Positions 40,017 through 51,540 of a stretch of DNA of 64,000 bases are shown one piece after another. Source of the stretch: Paramecium sonneborni (Eukaryota; Ciliophora; Oligohymenophorea; Peniculida; Parameciidae). A program made the position numbers and the translations under genes. The DNA is taken from assembly GCA_905182985.1 (NCBI GenBank), contig CAJJDN010000145.1:45394-109393 (forward strand). Direction: 5' to 3'. The notes below the pieces were generated by a model that ran no database searches, was not told the origin of the DNA, and saw only the letters and a list, made by a program, of their open reading frames with translations. Every line of letters begins with the position of its first letter. The stretch's first letter is position 1.

Positions 40017-40796
40017 TCAATATATATCATTGTTAATATTATTAATAATTGAAACAGAGTTACTTTATTATGCTTATATTAATAATATTGTGAGGTTATT
40101 ATTAATTTATTATTATTGTTTATTTTCTTCAGTGAGTTATTTAATTAAATTTTAATTTTATTTTTCTTTATTTTCTGCTTCTACTCTTATCTTTTCAAGT
40201 CTTTTATGTTGTTTTTAGAATGCTTATTTCAATAATTTGTTTTCATCTTCCAATTTTTAAGTCTATATTCTAAATTAATAAGTTACATTCGAAATATATT
40301 TTTCTCCTAACTTTTACTCAAAAGCATCAAAACATAATTAAATGACTTATTAGGCTGATTAAATATTATATGATTGTTAAAGTCTTTTAAGCAATTCTTC
40401 TTTTAAAGCCTTTTTATAATTATCAAACTAATATAGATGTTTAAATCTTACATCTGCATCACCAATCTCAAATTTTTGAGGAATGGCTGCTTTCTAACCC
40501 AAAATCTCAGATACCATTTCAACATTGTTATCAAAATCTTCTAATAATCTTAAAATGTCTGATTGTTGAATCTGAGGGTATTTCTCTTAAATAATGGTTA
40601 AATTTTATCTAAATAAATTAAATATAATCACATACAATGTTAGTCTTTTACGTGCTTGGCATAATGTTTCTAAATTTCTATCCTATGTAATTCTTCTTCT
40701 TAAAGCAAATGTTGGATTTCTTGTCTAATTTATATATATATTTAAATATACTTCTATCGGCTCATCTTCAAAATACTTTCTCTTTCCAACTAACAT
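40017..40796 (-). CDS. Coiled-coil protein with CUE-like segment
   Basis: Minus-strand gene with introns 40725-40751 and 40609-40635 (27 nt each), encoding 241 residues. It starts MLVGKRKYFEDEPIE. After an Arg-rich stretch (FALRRRITQDRNL) comes YPQIQQSDILRLLEDFDNNV, followed by EMVSEIL. This has the spacing of a CUE ubiquitin-binding helix bundle, though the usual Phe/Met-Pro start is only approximated by Tyr-Pro. The rest (about residues 140-230) is a charged coiled coil, KLEDENKLLKQAF and KRLEKIRVEAENKEK, ending in an Asn/Gln-rich tail. Both introns are multiples of three, so their removal rests on boundary motifs. No close family is recognised. A role as a ubiquitin-binding adaptor is only a suggestion. 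Confidence 0.75.
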
Positions 40797-41119
40797 ATGT
40801 AAATATATATTAATAATATTAATTAATATTTATTAATTCTTCATTTCACTTTATTAGAACTCATTAAATTATATTTATTAATTTTTTGTTTATTTCTTAA
40901 ACACATCAATAGACTTTATAAAAATATCGGAAATTAAACTATTTTAAACAAGTTTTGTTAATCATAAATTGATAAAGCCAGCTTATAATCAGTAATCTAC
41001 AAAATAGATTTGAGGCATATCATATACTTATTCGAAAATTATGAAATAATAAGAAGATTCTATTCAATTATATAATCTTGATAATATAAAAAATTATTAT
41101 TTGCAATAATTTCAAATTA

Positions 41120-41394
41120 TCAAAATCTTCTTTTAAAAAATAGCATAAATAATGTAGTAAGTAATTTTTCTAATAATATCTCTTCTATTTATTTTTCAAT
41201 TTTATTGATTTCAAATCTAAGTATCAAATAATTTTATAATCTTCTGAATTCTTACATTTCTTGATTTACACTAATTAATCTATAATTAAATGTTATACAA
41301 TAACTAACTAGATTTATAGTGTTAAAAATAAAGAATAAATTATTTATGCTTATTTCAATGATTGTATTTTTTATTTTTTCTCAATTGTATTCAT
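41120..41394 (-). other. Possible small coiled-coil ORF
   Basis: A minus-strand stretch contains MNTIEKKQKIQSLKQ in one frame and QEMQEFRRLQNY and NKIEKQIEEILLEKL in another. The two could be joined by an intron, but no pair of good splice sites makes the frames agree. It may be a tiny gene or a relic. The rest of 40797-41465 is intergenic with nothing recognised. Confidence 0.25.
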
Positions 41395-41465
41395 ATAAAT
41401 GATCTTTAGATTAGTTTTCTAATCAGAATTCTATTAATATTTTTATTGTTATTGTAATATTTAAT

Positions 41466-42049
41466 TCAAAAATGTGCTGCATTACTACTATCACTTGTTA
41501 ATTCTGCTCTTAATTGTTTTAATCTAGCTTCTTTCTTTGCTAAAGCGAAGTCAAAAACTGAAAAATTATATTTCTCTGATAAATCAGATATCACTTAGTT
41601 TCTTTGAACAAAAAGTGGCTCAAATAAGATTTATGATAAATTGTATGAAAATGCTGCTGCAATCAAACCTAAATGCATTCTATTACTTAATATTACCAAC
41701 TCCCAAAATCAATAATCCATTAAAGATTGGTCGATTTGTGATTCTTGAAGTAATTAACTGTTATTCCCTCATTGTTGCTAAAGACAAGAAAATACCACCA
41801 AAAGAAAATATTCCAGATCTTACATCTACATCTATGAACTTTTCTTTGATATATTTTTAGTGATCTTCTTTTGTAATCTTTTCTGGTGTCTAGCTTACAA
41901 TATAATAAAATATTAGTCTTCTTTTATCTTATGGTCCAGCTGATTAAATAATTGCAATTTTAATTACCAAGCATGATATTATCATGATTTATAAAATATC
42001 CATTAGTAGTTTTGTGTAATTAAGGAGAAACCAACCAACTCAAACTCAT
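41466..42049 (-). CDS. Small two-span membrane protein, unknown
   Basis: Removing two 28-nt introns (41940-41967 and 41669-41696) gives one 175-residue frame, starting MSLSWLVSPQLHKTTNGYF and ending AELTSDSSNAAHF. Two hydrophobic segments are predicted: GIFSFGGIFLSLAT (about residues 80-95) and NGLLILGVGLIAAAFSYNL (about 110-130). Charged flanks (KITKEDHQKYIKEKF and LAKKEARLKQLRAEL) surround them. There is no obvious signal peptide. The size, two spans and charged soluble ends would fit a subunit of a mitochondrial inner-membrane complex, many of which are ciliate-specific, but no family is recognised and this is inference only. Splice phases agree, so the gene model is solid. Confidence 0.8.
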
Positions 42050-42552
42050 CTTAGATATTTAATTTATATATATATTTAATTACATTTATTCATTTAAATT
42101 AACTTATATTTTGATTTATTTAAATCTACTAAATCAAAATTAAGATAATAATATAGATATTCATTCTTTATAAATGGAAAAACATTAAAAACAAAGTTAA
42201 ATTTTTAATTATGATTTACAAATTTTTAATTTAAAAACTCAAAAAAATAAAGCAGTGTGTATTCTTTGGACACATTTTTATCTATATGATAAATAAAAAA
42301 TCTATTTCGATCATATTTTTAGTATATACTACTATACATTATGAGAGAAACTATCCGATTTATATTGAATTATGATAAAGAATTACTTGAAAATTAATAT
42401 ATGTTATCAAAATGATAGGTTATATTTGAATATATAAATATGTAAATTGTAAAATATTGAAAGTTAATTGGAATATGTAAATAATTTAATGATTAATAAA
42501 TAATTTAATGAGATCTTAAAGAATAGTAGTTTTGTTAGAAAGATTGTATAAA

Positions 42553-43393
42553 ATGGATGAACTATTGGGAGGTAATGAAAGAAAGAAGAATGTTAAGAAT
42601 CCTTAAAAAGAATTTGATTAAATGATTGAAGATTTAAGAGAGGAAATTGAAATGATTAGTGCAAAATAGAAAGATAGGGATAAACGTAACTAAAAGTATG
42701 GAAATGATGAGGAGGCAATTCGTTTAGGCGTAGAAATAAGAGAATCAATATAAAAATGCGATTAGTAATACAAATCATTAGAGAAAACTCTTTTACGCTA
42801 GTTAAAAAAGCCTAAAGTATTCATGAAATAGAAAAATAGAAATACAACTAATAAGATTTAGAGTTAAGAGTGACTACATTTAAAATGTTAAAGATTGGAT
42901 TGAAGGGGACAAAAATGAAAGAGTTTGGAGTAGAAGAATAAGAATTTAAGGGAGTAACATTAAATGAGTTAAAGAATTAAGTTTTTGAAGGTGGGAGTAA
43001 TAATAAAAAGAATGAATTGGAATATTAGGATCATTTAAGTTTGGAAGAATAGGAAGCTATGTAAAGATGGAATTTGAATGATGAATAAATGGATAAATAA
43101 TTAGATGAGATAATAGGAGGATTAGATTAGATGCATTATAAAGTTTAATAGATGGGTTAAGTATTTAATTGATATTATAAATAATATAGAAAATTGATTA
43201 AACTGGAGGATAGATTAGTAACTTAATTAAAGAAGTCGATAAAACAAATAAAAATTTAAATAATGCTAATTAAGCATTAAAAAGATTAACTTAAGTATAT
43301 CGAAGACCAAATAAATTTGTTTTAGATATAGCTTTTATACTATTATTATTGGGATTGACAGCTACAATAATAACAACGGTGACAAAGAAATGA
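42553..43393 (+). CDS. Qc-type SNARE (syntaxin 6/8-like)
   Basis: Introns 42817-42839 (23 nt) and 43161-43189 (29 nt) are removed to give 262 residues. The N-terminal part is helical (MIEDLREEIEMIS, RESIQKCDQQYKSLEKTLL). The C-terminal SNARE helix spans about residues 165-235: DEQMDKQLDEIIGGLDQMHY, KVQQMGQKIDQTGGQISNLI and KEVDKTNKNLNNANQALKRL, with MGQKID at the usual position. A single transmembrane anchor ends the protein (FVLDIAFILLLLGLTATI, then ITTVTKK). This is the tail-anchored architecture of SNAREs, which drive fusion of transport vesicles in the endomembrane system. The intron inside the SNARE motif contains a TGA, so it must be spliced. It converges with the SR-protein gene, leaving about 80 nt between their stops. 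Confidence 0.88.
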
Positions 43394-43473
43394 TTAATTA
43401 AAAAAGAGAACATTTTTTTTTTTAAATATGATAATTCGATGTATTAAAATATTTTTTCTTTTATTAATGATAC

Positions 43474-44074
43474 TCAGTTTGAAAGATCATCATCCGAAGG
43501 GGGGGAACGCACGGGCTATTTTTTGTTGTTATACTATTTGTTTCTACGGGAAGACTCAGAGCTGGATGAGTGTCTTTTATTGCCTAATTAGAAGTAAAGT
43601 AAGTGAGTTAGTTAAACTTTTAGATTTCTTTTTATGTCTGTCATTGCTTCGACTTCGGGAACGTCTCTTATAGTTGCTATCTCTCTTTCTGTACTTATCA
43701 TTGCCTCCTCTACCTCTGTCTTTATCACGATCATTTGTACTCCTAAATACTAATTAAATTAACTATTACCTCTTCCTTCCACTTGCATATTCAATCTTCA
43801 TAGCTTACCCTTTCAACTCACGACCTTGTAAACTAATATATAGATATTTTTCACTCCTTTACCTATTAAAAGCTTCAATCGCTTTTTCTACCTTTTCAAA
43901 TTCAACAAATGCGTATACATGAGGACCCTTATCCAATACTTTAATCTCTGTGATTTATCCATACTGTTTGAACAACTCTTCTAAATCATCCTTTTGAACC
44001 TATGCAATTTTAAATTTACATCATACTTTGTAAGCAAGATTGCCAATCCATAACTTCTTTTTGGGTTCAGACAT
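43474..44074 (-). CDS. SR-type splicing factor (RRM plus RS tail)
   Basis: Minus-strand gene with three introns (44000-44026, 43743-43769, 43584-43617; 27, 27 and 34 nt), 170 residues. The N-terminal RNA-recognition motif has RNP2 LWIGNLAYK, split from the rest by intron 1, and RNP1 VYAFVEFEK, then the final strand MKIEYASGRK. The tail is rich in Arg, Asp, Ser and Lys (NDRDKDRGRGGNDKYRKRD, YKRRSRSRS, HSSSSESSRRNK) and ends RSPPSDDDLSN. One RRM plus a C-terminal RS domain is the arrangement of small SR proteins such as SRSF3/SRSF7. These bind exonic enhancers and recruit the spliceosome in the nucleus; phosphorylation of the RS repeats normally controls them. The SPPS segment is encoded by a run of seven G/C (43499-43505), unusual in this AT-rich DNA. 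Confidence 0.92.
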
Positions 44075-44218
44075 CAAAACAAATGTAATTTATATTAATT
44101 TTTAATATTCTTCATTCAAAAAAATGGCTTTAATACCTCAAGATTTTAATGACCCTCCTTTATTTTATCATTAAATTATATCTATATATATAAATATATA
44201 TATTTTCAAATATATATA

Positions 44219-44660
44219 TCATTATCTTCCCTATTCTTTCATTCTTAAACTCTACACAATCCTCATCCTCTCTTTAATCATTAATTATCTCATTCTTCTA
44301 TTCCTTATCCAATCTCTAAGCATAATATCAAATTCTTCATAAATTATATATATATCAATAATTTATAATAAAGATTCATCATAATTTATTTTTTTTACAA
44401 TATGATTATGTATGTATATTTACTATCAACAATTTATTTTCTTAAGAAAGATGCTTCTATTCCAACAACATCATCCTCCCTTCTCTGTGATCTTCTTAAA
44501 CATATTTTGAATACCATTTTCAAATTACTCTTAAGTAAAGATTATCTTTCTTTAAATCTAATTCTGTCCTTACTTAGTCATCATATGGTAATTGTTCAAA
44601 TCATTATGATACACTAATCTCATTTGAACTCTTTCAAAATTGCAATAGGCAATACCTCAA
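44219..44660 (-). pseudogene. Decayed small gene, product unknown
   Basis: On the minus strand, protein-like blocks occur in order. They are NFERVQMRLVYHND, then FEQLPYDDQVRTELDLKKDN in a second frame, a TGA at 44520-44522, then KWYSKYVQEDHREGRMMLLE and LSQENKLLI in the same frame. Finally EEFDIMLRDWIRNRRMRQ in another frame runs to a stop at 44219. The blocks are rich in charged residues and do not look like translated noise. No splice pattern unites them. Probably a pseudogene; the family is not recognised. Confidence 0.35.
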
Positions 44661-44685
44661 GCGATATAAATTAATAATATAATTT

Positions 44686-47600
44686 ATGAGTTTACCATTT
44701 ATTAATTAAGCTATTCAAACTATATAACAGTTTCCTATTACCTAACAAACAAATGAACTCCGATTAATTTATCAGACATGTTAATAATCATCGAAGTAGC
44801 TGGGAAAATTTAAGATTGATAATACATTTTGGAATCAAGACATCACTAAAGTAGAAATAGAAATCTCTAAAATATTGCATGAATATGGTTATCGAGTTAA
44901 GCCTAATCCTATACATTAATTTAACTTTGATACTTTCTTATAAAAGAAAGCGCGTCTTAACATAACAACTGAGGATTATAGAGAGGCATTACTTTAGTTT
45001 TATGAAAATTTATAAGCTAATATGTGGATTAGAAGAAAATATTTAATAAGACAAAGAATAGCTCTACTACATAATCCTACAGAGGATGTTTTATTTTATG
45101 ATCCATTAGTTAAGGTGAAAACAGATGTTATTCCTATAGAAATGTTTTCAACAGTAAATGTAGAAAGAATACATCCAGATGAAAATAAGACTTTAGTTGA
45201 TGAAGAAATAAAAATGATTGATGAAAAATTGATAGAATATGCAGAGATAAGCGAAAAATTATCGAATGAGAGAATTTTCGATCCTTCAAGATTTGATTAA
45301 GACATACCTCAAATTCAGATATCAACAGATGATGATCTTATTTTTGAGAGAATGAACAATAAAATATATTAAAGCATGCCATTCATAACATAAAAACATT
45401 TAAAAGAGTATTATAACTTTAGATAAAACTTAATGGTAGATAAATTGGATGATTTAGATACTCAAATATTTATAGAGAGTTTGGAATCTACAACATAAGA
45501 AAGAATATCTACAGAATATTGCAATATGTATTTAATTCCTGTAACTATGCCATAATTATAGTAAGAACTATAATAATTAGCAATGGACCAGGGTGTGGAT
45601 CAAGATATTACTGTCGATAATGGAGCATTATTTCTATTTGCTATTGATAAGCACTTTCTTTAAAAGATCTAAGAACAAAGCAATAAATATCTCCTATTTC
45701 TTCCCTACAATTTAGATTAGTCTGAGTAAAAGACAAAGAGTTTTCAATAATAAACAATGAATATTCTTAATGAATTAAAAGAGGATAAAATAAGAAAGAA
45801 TTAGTATAGAATTAGAAGTAGTGCTCATTGGTTAGACAATATTTAAATTATTCAAGATAAAGAGGATACAGAAATGAGTTTGATATTTAATTAATATGAA
45901 GATAGCTCTATCAATTCTTGGATGAAATTCTTACTCTATCATGAGACTGATAAAATTCTAGATAAAATAAATAAAGATGTCTCATTAGTTTAAGAAAAAG
46001 TACAATCAACTCATTTTCCAGAAATATACTTTTAATTCTTTTTGAGATATCAGAAATTGCTCTATTTGGAATCCAGAGAATCTTTAATTTAAATTATGCA
46101 TTGTTACAATGTTATGAGAACTATGTAGAAAAATTTAAATATCTATTTCATGGATTTACATTAACTCTCAAGTTAATTAACAAGAGAGAGAATATAAAAA
46201 AAATAACAAAATACTTTGAATGCTTTCATTACAAGTTTAGATTCAAAAGATACTATTCCACAAGAAGATACTTCTGCTTATTTTTGTGAAGAGAAAATAT
46301 AGAAAAATCATAATCTTTTTGAAGTCGTTGATGGAAATGGTCATAAAATTATTCATGAAATAGTGTTTAAAGATGTTGCTCAATTATTAGATAAAGTAAG
46401 TCATATAAGTGCATTTACTTTATAATTCACAAATAAAATTGGGGAAAAAAATAGTCATTCTGATTCTCAATAATTGAATAGATTTTTAGCTGTTAAAGAC
46501 TTACTTTAAGCTGAGCTTGATTACAATAATGCTAAATGTAAAATATTATAAATTGTTTATCCTATGTTATCAAAAGCCAAAGTTTCTGAATTGAATAATG
46601 CTGTTAGTATATTGGCACGATTGGTTCATTAATAACCTAAATTTAAGTATGACTAAAATGTGCTTATTTATTATTCAGAAGCAACTAAGAGATTAAATCT
46701 TTTATGTGATATTTTTACCAATACCAAATCTCTTAAATTAATTATAAAATTATTCTCTATTCATGATTTAAACATATTGGAATAAACCCTAAAATATATT
46801 AGAAGAGATAGATTGATTGACAAAGAATTTCCTTATAAATCTTTTTATAAAGATACAATCTTAGATTCTAAAAATAATTTATTGTAAGTCTTAAAATAAT
46901 TACCAGAAGATGGCAACTTTAATATATTTTCTCTTTTAGAATTTTTAATATTGAGAAGGAAATTTTATAAATTATCCTTGAGAATTTATTATCTGAGTAA
47001 TATCTATGGATAATAAATTAAAGAGAGAGGATTAATGAATAAGATGATATAAAAATTAGAATTAATTCCAAATAGAGTAATAGATGAAAAAAACTTTGAT
47101 GTATTTTCAATAGTAATGGATGAATATTTGAAGATTGGTAAAGAATGTTAATAGATTGAATTATGGACTAGTTTTGCAGCAGATAACTATAAAATGATTG
47201 ATATGTTAATGCCTTTAAAATCTTTATTATTATTAGACTTTTATATGTTTAATGCTATAAAAATAAACAAGAAATAGGATCATCACTTTGTTGATATTAT
47301 AGGATTGAAAGAGAGATTGGCATTATAAGCTCAAACAACCCAAAGAAAAGCTAATATTATGTAGAGTAGTACAACTACAAATGATTAAAATAGTCAAGAT
47401 AAGATAAAATAGACAGCAATTAGTATGATTTCTAGTCAATTTAGAGGTTCATTATTGGTTAAAAATTTTGTAAATAAAATGCAGTAAAATTAATCAACAG
47501 CATTATAGGAATTTAATAAATTATTAACACAACAATGTCAATCATTAGTTTTCACATTGCATGCACTTATTTAAAGAGAATAGATGATTCAATTAAATTA

Positions 47601-50400
47601 GAAATTACCATTTGTTAAGCCTTTATTTACAGAAGAGCCATTCTTAAATGAGATGCAATAAATTTTAAATCCTTTTATTATTCATAGCATACCATCAATA
47701 ATGAATATTATTAACTTTAAAGATTTTGACAATAAGGTTTCAAGTTCAGATATTGACAACTTAGGAGACGAAGATTGGATTACGACCACTAGATTAAAAT
47801 TAGAGAAAAATGTAACTCCTTTGTCTGCAAATAGAAAGCAGCCAAAATTTAAGAGTTCTGGTAATCCTTTTTCAAACAATACTAAATTTTAGGAACCAAT
47901 ATCTGGATCTTAATAATTAGCCTTATAATTGGTCTAACTTTTAATTGGGGTTCAATCATGTAATTGTAATGTTCAAGATCTTATTTATTTGAATCAAGGA
48001 ATGTTAGGTATGGAAGAATTGAAACGAAATTAATTGAGATTGAGAAGAGATTTAGAGAATGTGTATTAATCAGTTTAAAAGTATAAGGATAATATTACAA
48101 AGATATTAGCAAATGGAAATATTTAGAATATGAATCTTACTATTATGACTTATTTAGAAAAGTTGATAAAAAGATTTCATTTGTTGATTATTATAACAAT
48201 GATTTCTTCAGTTCATTAATTCAGAAAGTAAGTTTAAGATAATAGTGAAATATATCCTTAAATAATTTCTACATTAAGAAATGCCTTGATAACTGGATGT
48301 TTTAGAAATATGTGTCATGTTGAAAGATTGATGAATTAGGCACCAAGAGTATATCATTCGATTTAAACAAAAAAGATTATTAGTGATAAAATGATGTTAT
48401 TAAAATATGCATTTGGTTCTTAATTTGTGTAAGTTCATTAGACAAATCCTAATAATGTTCATATGGCACTTTAGTAATTTTAATTTGAAGATTATTATAC
48501 ATAATTATCACCTTATATGATTCCATCTTAGTAAATATTATTTAGAACATAAAAAATCAATTATAATATTGAATCTTTTTTATCCAATGTGATTGATCTC
48601 TTTCCTTAAGCAATGGCAAATTTATTTACTTTGTTTCCTTAATCAAAATTAATTTATTATTCAACAATATAGGATTTACTTATATCAGAATCTGAATCTA
48701 TTTTAAGAGATAAATGTATTTTTGAAGTTGATGATTTTTTCAAATATGAGAGAGCATATAGAAAATTATTAGTGTTATAATTTCGTTATTTAGTATTATC
48801 AGAGTTTTTTACAGTTTAAAAGAGAGAAATACTTCCATTTTCATCAGATACACATGATCCTTGTACATAATGGTTAGAAAATTGTGTAGAATTATGTGAT
48901 AAAAATATGCATAAATAATAATTAAAAGCAGGACTATTATTAAGTACACTTCCAGGCGTAAATAAATAATTTAATGAACTTAAAAAAGGAGCTAAAACAA
49001 CAAGAATAAATTATGAAGCATCATAAGAGAAGTTTTCAATATTACCGAGATTAAGATTGGAAAGTTTTGAAAATTAAGTGTTTTAATTAATATCAATGAT
49101 GATAGGATGTTAGGCAATATTTTAAGAAGAGGGTAAATAATATTATTAGTAATTAAATAACTAATTAAATAAGATGGATTAACCATATGAAGTAGCAAAG
49201 CAATTGAATGTGTTTTATAGTAATTTAGAGAGAGATTCGCTAAAAATAATGACATTGAATAAGGGATATGCTCATGTGATTGCAGATAATGATTTAGATA
49301 GGCATTTAAATGATTTGAATAGAAGAATGTTAGATTTTAATAAATCCAATTATCCAAATTAGATTGTAATAGAAAATGAATCATTATAAAGAATGTATAA
49401 TTAGAAATCAATAGAATTACGATTTGCAATGAAAAAGATAAAGTTTTACGAATCTAATATAAATCATATAGTAGAGAGTTTGGTTGCATAGAGAACAAAT
49501 GATTTGATATTTGAAAATGATGCATTGAAGTAATAAATAGAATAGTTAATGAAGAGTTTTGATATAGAGAAATAGAAATTGAGAGATAAGATTAAGGAGG
49601 AATTCAGTGAGTAAATTCGTACTTAAGATGTATTGATATAGTAGATGTAAAATCGATTTTAAGATTATAAGAGAGGCATTTCAATGGAGATGACGAATTT
49701 TATATAGGAATATAAGACAGATGGATTGAAGAGAGTGAGAGATAAGGCATCTGAGGCTTTATTTGGTTAGGTTAATAAATTGAATATAGATTTAGATGTT
49801 GAATATTAGAGAGTTGGAGTATATGATAAATTTAAAGAAGATAGTGAGTAAATTAATTCTTTGTTTTAATCATTAAAGAAATTGAGAACATTTTATTTAT
49901 GGAAAGAGATGTGTATAAGAGAGAAGTTTGAAAAATAAATATAAATTATAGTGGCAGCTAATTCGAGTAATGAAGAATTACAATAAAAGATTTAATAGTT
50001 GACAGAGAATGTAGAGATTCTTAAGGATGAGTTAATTTAAAATAGAAAGATTATAACCATAATGGATAATTAAAATTAAATATTGAGAAGGGATCTATAG
50101 AAATTAAAAATTGAGAGATTCTAAGCAATGAGAGAAAAAGGTTAATTGGGAGCAATTGCAACTTATTAAGATTAAGAATAACAATTAGAGGATTAAAGAA
50201 AATAAATTGTTGAAACCAAAAAAGAATAATAATTTAAGAATTCAAGACCGATTACAGCTTCATCAATTGCAAGATCAATCAAATCAGCATAAAAAGTTTA
50301 GAAATTGTCTACAACTTAAAGTGTACCAAAATTAGGAACATCCTAAATGATGTCAAATCAGAAAGGAACTTTAACAATGAAATATAAAATTACATCTTGA
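44686..50400 (+). CDS. Large coiled-coil protein, 1904 residues, intronless
   Basis: One uninterrupted frame from ATG 44686 to TGA 50398-50400. The protein starts MSLPFINQAIQTIQQ and is mostly alpha-helical without signal peptide or membrane spans. The middle holds conserved-looking globular helical segments (RIRSSAHWLDNIQIIQ, SINSWMKFLLYHE, LFTLFPQSKLIYY). About residues 1530-1850 form a long charged coiled coil (FAMKKIKFYESNINHIVESL, IVAANSSNEELQQKIQQLTE). The end is Ser/Thr/Lys-rich and basic (SSIARSIKSAQKVQKLSTTQ). Large cytoskeletal or ciliary proteins have this layout. The overall order is reminiscent of CCDC162-type ciliary proteins, but I cannot confirm that. It is unusual in having no intron over 5.7 kb while its neighbours have one to four. 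Gene model very secure, function unknown. Confidence 0.88.
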
Positions 50401-50906
50401 TTGTTATATAATTAAGAATTTATGTTAATATCAACTACTTTAAAAAATTTTAAATATTGTGTAAATAATTCCTATTATTAGACCAATTCAATTGTATTAA
50501 AAACCTATTCAATGTTTTTGGATTGATTAAATTATTTAAATAAAGTCAAATAATTAGCTAGATCTTAAACAAAATGTTCAACTTGAAGTTGGAAAAAGAT
50601 AATTAGAAGTTAAATTAAATAATATAGGATTAGAAATAACAAAGGAATATTAAAAAGAATTAAATAGTGGAACAGAAGAGTTAAGTTTAAAAGAAATGGA
50701 TATAGACATCTTGATCAAAATTGTTCAAAATATGTTTTGATGAGAAATAGATGAAATAGATATGTAAATGAGATGTGGATATGCCAAGAATGGGAAATCT
50801 TTACCATAGATGAAAAAGATAATAAGGCAAAAGAGGATCTTAAGTAATTTAGAGATGAGCAAAACAAATATATTTTATTTCAAATATATTATTTAAATAA
50901 ATTAAT
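50401..50906 (+). other. Gap with a coding-like remnant
   Basis: Between about 50460 and 50737 one plus-strand frame reads NVQLEVGKRQLEVKLNN, ITKEYQKELNSGTEELS and MDIDILIKIV before TGA TGA. The composition is protein-like, but no start codon or splice pattern supports a gene. It is probably a relic. The remainder should hold the promoter of the acyl carrier protein gene. Confidence 0.25.
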
Positions 50907-51382
50907 ATGTTCAGAGGATTAAGATTGCTTTAAATGAGACCTGTCTTCTATTTTGCTGCTGATAAAACTCCAGCAACAACTTAAGGCAAATAATAGTAAA
51001 CAAAACCAATCTAAGTGTATAAGGATGGATAATTGATTACAAAGAATTATCTCTAATTGAAAAAATCATAAGATATTGAAGGATATGTCTTAACTTTAGT
51101 CAAGAATTATTATAGAACAACCAATAAAGTAATTAATACTTATTATCATCAGTCAGCCTTAAATTTAGATTCAGAATTAGAATAGCATGGATTAGATAGT
51201 TTAGATTCTATTGAATTATCTATGCAAGTAATCTAATATTGATAACTTAGATTGAAGAAGATTTGGGATATGTCATCTCCGCTGAAACACTCCCAGTCTT
51301 GAATAAGGTTAGACATTATGTTAATTACATTAAATAAGTTGAACAATATAAAGTGGAAAATAATGCTGTTCCATTGGCATGA
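50907..51382 (+). CDS. Mitochondrial acyl carrier protein (NDUFAB1-like)
   Basis: One 23-nt intron (51228-51250) is removed to give 150 residues. The N-terminus (MFRGLRLLQMRPVFYFAA) is an Arg-rich amphipathic presequence for mitochondrial import. The carrier domain follows from about residue 60: VLTLVKNYYRTTNKV, then HGLDSLDSIELSMQ containing the DSL-type site whose Ser carries 4'-phosphopantetheine, then the acidic helix IEEDLGYVISAETL. The length and motif match the acyl carrier protein of mitochondrial type II fatty acid synthesis. In other eukaryotes the same protein is also a subunit of respiratory complex I and binds LYR factors for Fe-S assembly. The intron sits inside helix II directly after the phosphopantetheine helix. 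Confidence 0.95.
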
Positions 51383-51540
51383 TTAATATCATATGCATAT
51401 TCAGTATTAATAACAAAATTATTAATGAAAGTATCAATTTAAATCATATGTCCACAAAAAACATCAAAATCCTACAAATATTAGAATCTCACTTAATTAC
51501 ATAATCATCAAAAAATTTTTAATTTATTTATATTTTATAA

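Noticed and set aside
33012..44522. Reassignment of TGA to an amino acid
   Set aside because: Long intact genes (1904, about 3072 and more than 3600 residues) and conserved genes contain no in-frame TGA and all end with it. The internal TGAs occur only in genes showing other damage.
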